Assembly: GCF_023073715.1 (NCBI RefSeq)
Contig: NZ_JADPKA010000110.1
Coordinates: forward strand, 62,001-126,000
Length of the DNA: 64,000 nt
Source: Bradyrhizobium sp. 164
GTDB lineage: Bacteria; Pseudomonadota; Alphaproteobacteria; Rhizobiales; Xanthobacteraceae
Reading direction: 5' to 3'
The translations under genes and the position numbers were made by a program. Positions 61,036-64,000 of this stretch are shown in pieces. How positions within the stretch are numbered: the stretch's first letter is position 1; every line of letters begins with the position of its first letter. The notes below the pieces were generated by a model that saw only the letters and a program-made list of their open reading frames with translations, searched no databases and had not been told where the DNA came from.

Positions 61036-63048
61036 TTACATGCTCTTCTGGAGCCGACCCGACAGTTCGCCAAAACCCTCGATCAGGGCCTCGGTACCGT
61101 CGACTTCGCCCATCCGAGCCTTGACGTCACGCAGCCACGCCAAATTGGCCTCGCTGGGGTCCTCCCCCAGGGCCAGCTCAGCGTCCTTCAGCTCTCTAAG
61201 TAGTGAATGCCATTGCCGATGCAAGGCAACCAGCTGATGCCAGGTGGCAAGAACGTCATCCCGCGCCGCGCCCTCCCGGGCGCCCCACACCGCCGCGGTC
61301 GTGATGCCGTTCTCAACCCTTTGAAGAACTTGCGAAAATCCGCCCTTCTCGAGGTCGCCCCGCATCTTCTCGGCCTGCTCGCCCGGGTCCGGTGAGTGGT
61401 GATGATCGTTGGCGAAGGCGGCGATGATGCCGGCCCTGAGTTTATGGGCTTCGGGATGGGCCAGCTCCAGGGCGGCCACCTCCTCCAAGTGCTCATGCAG
61501 CAGCCAGGGGTGGTTGATCAGGCATTGCAGGATCAGGGCCTCCCGGCGGGAGATGGCACTGCGCTGGCCGCGCATGATCGGGCTTGCCGCCAGCTGAGGG
61601 CTCGCCGCCTGGTATGGACCGGACGGCAGCGGGACGGGACCGGGCGGGCCGCGGCGGGCGCCACCAAATCCCTGGCCACCGAATCGATTCGCGCCTCCCC
61701 CACCCCTGGGCTGGAACGGCCGGCCGCCGCCACCTTGGCGGAAACTGCCCCGGCCGCCAAAGCCGCCGCGCCCGCCTTCGGGGGCAAAGGCGCGCTGGAG
61801 CCGATTGGCAAAGTCGTCGCGGTAATAGCGCCGCACCACCTCGTCGCGGATGCCGTTGGAGAGCTCCTTGATGCGCGCCTCCAGAGCGGCGCGGCGCTCG
61901 GGCGTGGCAAAATTGCCGCCTTCGAGCTCGCGCGACCAGATCATCTCCGCGAGCGGTCGCGCCGCCGCGATCACGTCCTCGATCGCGCCGCGGCCACCCG
62001 AGCGAACGAGATCGTCGGGGTCCTGCCCCTCCGGCAGCAGCGCAAAGCGCAGGCTCTTGCCCGGCGCGAGGAACGGCAAGGCAAGGTCCGCGGCGCGGTA
62101 AGCCGCCTTCTGGCCGGCGCGGTCGCCGTCGAAGCAGAGGATCGGCTCGTCCGCCATCTTCCACAGCAGCGCGAGCTGGCTTTCGGTGAGCGCAGTGCCG
62201 AGCGGCGCGACGGTGCCTGCGAAGCCCGCGGTGACCATGGCGATGACGTCGACATAGCCTTCGACCACGATCAGGGCGCCGCCGTCATGGGTGGCTTTGC
62301 GCGCGGTCTGGTGGTTGTAGAGATTGTCGCCCTTGTGGAAGAGCGGCGTCTCCGGCGAGTTCAGATATTTGGCCGGAACGTCCTTCTCCAGCGCGCGCCC
62401 GCCGAAGGCGATGACGCGGCCGCGCAAATCCGTGATCGGAAACATCACGCGGTCGCGGAAGCGGTCGTACGGCACCGGAATGTCGTCGCCGGCGACGAGC
62501 AGGCCGGTCTCGACCATGTCGTCAACGGACACGCCAAGCTTGCCAAGATGCTCCTTCAGCGCGAAGCGGTCGGGCGGCGCATAGCCGAGGCGGAACTGCA
62601 ATTGCGTCGCCGGCGAGATGGCGCGATCGGCCAGATAGCCGCGCGCTTTGGCACCTAAGCGCGACGCCAGCGTCTCGGCGAAGAATTTTGCTGCAAGATC
62701 CATGACGTCATGCAGCGATTTGCGCCGCTGCTCATGCCGGGCCGCATCCGGCGTCACCGCCGGCAGCGGCAGTCCCGCCATATTGGCGAGCCGCTCGACG
62801 GCCTCGGCGAACGGCACGCCGTCGGTCTCCATCACGAAGTTGATGATGTCGCCGTGCTTGCCGGAGGAGAAATCGTGGTAAAAGCCCTTCTGGTCGTTGA
62901 CGTAGAAGGACGGCGTCTTCTCCTGCTGGAACGGCGATAACCCCTTCCACTCCCGCCCCGCCTTCTTCAGCTTGACGCGCTTGCCGACGACTTCGGAGAC
63001 CGAAAGCCGGGCACGAAGCTCGTCGAGGAATTGGGGCGTGAAGCGCAT
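61036..63048 (-). CDS. dnaG: DNA primase DnaG
   Basis: 670 aa from the ATG at 63048 (the longer frame to 63150 is not family-like). Order: N-terminal zinc-ribbon-like domain, TOPRIM core (ALIVVEGYVDVIAMVTAGF, acidic CFDGDRAG), a Gly/Arg-rich linker (GGRGGFGGRGSFRQGGGGRP) and the helical helicase-binding C-terminus. The zinc ligands are replaced: CPFH is SPFQ (Ser38, Gln41) and YHCFGC is YHDFSS (Asp59, Ser62), so no metal is expected; the rest of the core is intact. Makes RNA primers at the fork. Next to rpoD as in the macromolecular synthesis operon. Confidence 0.95.
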   Translation of the reverse strand: MRFTPQFLDELRARLSVSEVVGKRVKLKKAGREWKGLSPFQQEKTPSFYVNDQKGFYHDFSSGKHGDIINFVMETDGVPFAEAVERLANMAGLPLPAVTPDAARHEQRRKSLHDVMDLAAKFFAETLASRLGAKARGYLADRAISPATQLQFRLGYAPPDRFALKEHLGKLGVSVDDMVETGLLVAGDDIPVPYDRFRDRVMFPITDLRGRVIAFGGRALEKDVPAKYLNSPETPLFHKGDNLYNHQTARKATHDGGALIVVEGYVDVIAMVTAGFAGTVAPLGTALTESQLALLWKMADEPILCFDGDRAGQKAAYRAADLALPFLAPGKSLRFALLPEGQDPDDLVRSGGRGAIEDVIAAARPLAEMIWSRELEGGNFATPERRAALEARIKELSNGIRDEVVRRYYRDDFANRLQRAFAPEGGRGGFGGRGSFRQGGGGRPFQPRGGGGANRFGGQGFGGARRGPPGPVPLPSGPYQAASPQLAASPIMRGQRSAISRREALILQCLINHPWLLHEHLEEVAALELAHPEAHKLRAGIIAAFANDHHHSPDPGEQAEKMRGDLEKGGFSQVLQRVENGITTAAVWGAREGAARDDVLATWHQLVALHRQWHSLLRELKDAELALGEDPSEANLAWLRDVKARMGEVDGTEALIEGFGELSGRLQKSM

Positions 63049-63159
63049 GAGATCCAGTCTTGCCCGAGCGAGATGAGCCGGGCCAAGATCAGGCATATAG
63101 GTGCCGCCTGCGCAAAAGTCAGGTTTGTCGGGATTATACGCGCTGTTCACAGCCCCGCG

Positions 63160-63265
63160 TTATTCCGGGGCGCGCAGAGCACGAGCCTGGAATCAATGGC
63201 GCCACCGGACCGCTGGCAGAAATGGATTTCCGGGCTCGCGCTTCGGGCGCCCCGCAAATGACGGT
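63160..63265. repeat. Dispersed intergenic repeat, family E
   Basis: ATTCCGGGGCGCGCAGAGCA...GCCTGGAATC on the left answered by GATTTCCGGGCTCGCGCTTC and GGGCGCCCCGCAAATGACGG on the right: a long imperfect palindrome of the type with core CCGGGGCGCGC/GCGCGCCCCGG. Located in the divergent gap between dnaG and the chlorite-dismutase-family gene. Confidence 0.65.
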
Positions 63266-63311
63266 GGAGAGAGGCCTTGAACCGCGCCCGGTTCCACGCT
63301 TCCATACCCCC

Positions 63312-63875
63312 ATGTTCAGGACCTTTCGAGGCGGCCAGAGCGGGGGCTGGCGCGTGACGTCAATCTCGCCCGTGAGGGGCGAGCCCCTGCCCTTCGTGCC
63401 GGCGCTGTCGGTGACCGACAGCGAGGCCGTCTCGTTGCCGCTGGTGCCCTCGCGCAACGCCTGGCGGCTGGTCGGCGTCGCGAGCAGCTTGCGTTACACC
63501 GAGCGGCCTGAGAAGCAGCAGCTCGTCGCCGTGCAGGCCGGCCTCGGCCGGTTAGAGGCGACCAGCGCAGCGCTGATCCCGATCCGCAAGTCGCAGGCCT
63601 GGTGGGAGCTGACGCAGGAAGAGCGCCGCAAGATCTTCGAGGACAGATCGCACCACATCGCGAGCAGCCTGCGCTACCTGCCCGCCATCGCGCGCCAGCT
63701 CTATCATTGCCGCGACCTCGGCAGCCCCTTCGACTTTCTGACCTGGTTCGAATTCGCACCGGTTGATGCTGCGCTGTTCGAAGAGCTGGTGGCGATGCTG
63801 CGGCAGACCGAGGAGTGGACCTATGTCGAGCGCGAGGTCGACGTGCGCATGGTGAAGGAGGTGCTGTCGGCCTAA
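63312..63875 (+). CDS. cld: Chlorite dismutase family haem protein (short type)
   Basis: 187 aa from the ATG at 63312; longer frames run through the repeat and are not coding. Matches the short dimeric Cld type known from Nitrobacter: AWRLVGVASSLRYTERPEKQ, VQAGLGRLEATSAALIPIRK, AWWELTQEERRKIFEDRSHH, LPAIARQLYHCRDLGSPFDF, FEFAPVDAALFEELVAMLRQ and EEWTYVEREVDVRM. The proximal His (His115) and the distal Arg needed for chlorite conversion (Arg128, 13 residues later) are both present. Predicted: ClO2- to Cl- plus O2, in the cytoplasm (no signal peptide). Chlorite handling versus another haem function is open. Its stop overlaps the convergent last gene by 4 bp. Confidence 0.85.
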   Translation: MFRTFRGGQSGGWRVTSISPVRGEPLPFVPALSVTDSEAVSLPLVPSRNAWRLVGVASSLRYTERPEKQQLVAVQAGLGRLEATSAALIPIRKSQAWWELTQEERRKIFEDRSHHIASSLRYLPAIARQLYHCRDLGSPFDFLTWFEFAPVDAALFEELVAMLRQTEEWTYVEREVDVRMVKEVLSA

Positions 63876-64000
63876 TGCTTCAGGAAGCGGCCGGACACGA
63901 TGCGCGGAAGATCGGTGACGGGCCAGTTGTAGACATAGGTCCAGGCCTTGCTGCTGGTGCCGTCCGGCAGCGACACGTCGATCAGCTGGCGCAGATATTC
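63872..64000 (-). CDS. Gamma-glutamylcyclotransferase-like protein (partial, C-terminus)
   Basis: Only the last 42 residues lie in the window; the frame is open to the window edge. It reads EYLRQLIDVSLPDGTSSKAW, then TYVYNWPVTDLPRIVSGRFL and KH. The AWTYVYNW motif fits the AIG2/gamma-glutamylcyclotransferase-like (BtrG-type) fold. Its stop codon overlaps the stop of the chlorite-dismutase-family gene (CTAA). Confidence 0.65.
   Translation of the reverse strand, partial: EYLRQLIDVSLPDGTSSKAWTYVYNWPVTDLPRIVSGRFLKH

Noticed and set aside
1..64000. CRISPR arrays, insertion sequences, prophage or integrase genes
   Set aside because: Looked for evenly spaced direct repeats and for transposase, integrase or phage proteins; none seen. 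The palindromic repeats are not regularly spaced arrays.

Overview
The window reads as chromosomal sequence of a Bradyrhizobium-like alphaproteobacterium (Hyphomicrobiales, Nitrobacteraceae). Pointers are the GC-rich, Ala/Arg-rich coding, a chlorite-dismutase-family protein of the short Nitrobacter/Bradyrhizobium type, the dnaG-rpoD pair, an alphaproteobacterial RpoH, a perfect CtrA box, and many short palindromic repeats of the kind scattered through Bradyrhizobium intergenic DNA. No insertion sequence, prophage, integrase, CRISPR array or plasmid function was seen, so this is mainly core and accessory metabolism with housekeeping genes at the right end. The species call is an inference without a database search.

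Left part (1-12.8 kb): 3' end of putA (proline to glutamate), a class III CoA-transferase, a glutathione S-transferase, a small membrane protein and a periplasmic CXXCH (cytochrome c-like) protein. Then come a membrane-anchored coiled-coil protein, a LemA-TPM-TPM envelope cluster, and a three-gene acyl-CoA cluster (crotonase-fold protein plus two dissimilar acyl-CoA dehydrogenases).

12.9-25 kb: an orphan molybdenum-hydroxylase large subunit, an active HtrA-like protease, a DapA-family lyase and a Tat-exported VOC protein. Next is a coupled pair made of an HtrA-like protein without its catalytic His and Ser plus a truncated LuxR-type regulator. A two-component system, a Gly-rich secreted protein and the RNA-binding factor Tex follow.

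25-47 kb is catabolic: a cyanuric acid hydrolase/barbiturase-family enzyme followed by an amidase, a double-hotdog thioesterase, a PoxB-like TPP enzyme and the 2-keto-3-deoxygalactonate kinase/aldolase pair. It continues with a two-component flavin monooxygenase (LLM oxygenase plus flavin reductase), a sigma-54 activator beside a single-chain biotin-dependent acyl-CoA carboxylase, and a chemoreceptor. A TetR/tautomerase divergent pair with two palindromes and a D-aminoacylase-type amidohydrolase next to a COG0523 GTPase close the block.

47-64 kb: a roughly 560-bp non-coding element with RNA-like hairpins, an alpha/beta hydrolase lipoprotein, tRNA-Glu(CTC), rluD, rpoH, cell-wall hydrolases, a diguanylate cyclase and a 22-residue Lys/Ala peptide gene. 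After these come a LysE exporter, a lone receiver protein, rpoD, dnaG, the chlorite-dismutase-family protein and a partial gamma-glutamylcyclotransferase. Two damaged genes are proposed: a small gene with a one-base frameshift near 52.04 kb and the 3' remnant of a short-chain dehydrogenase near 56.4 kb.
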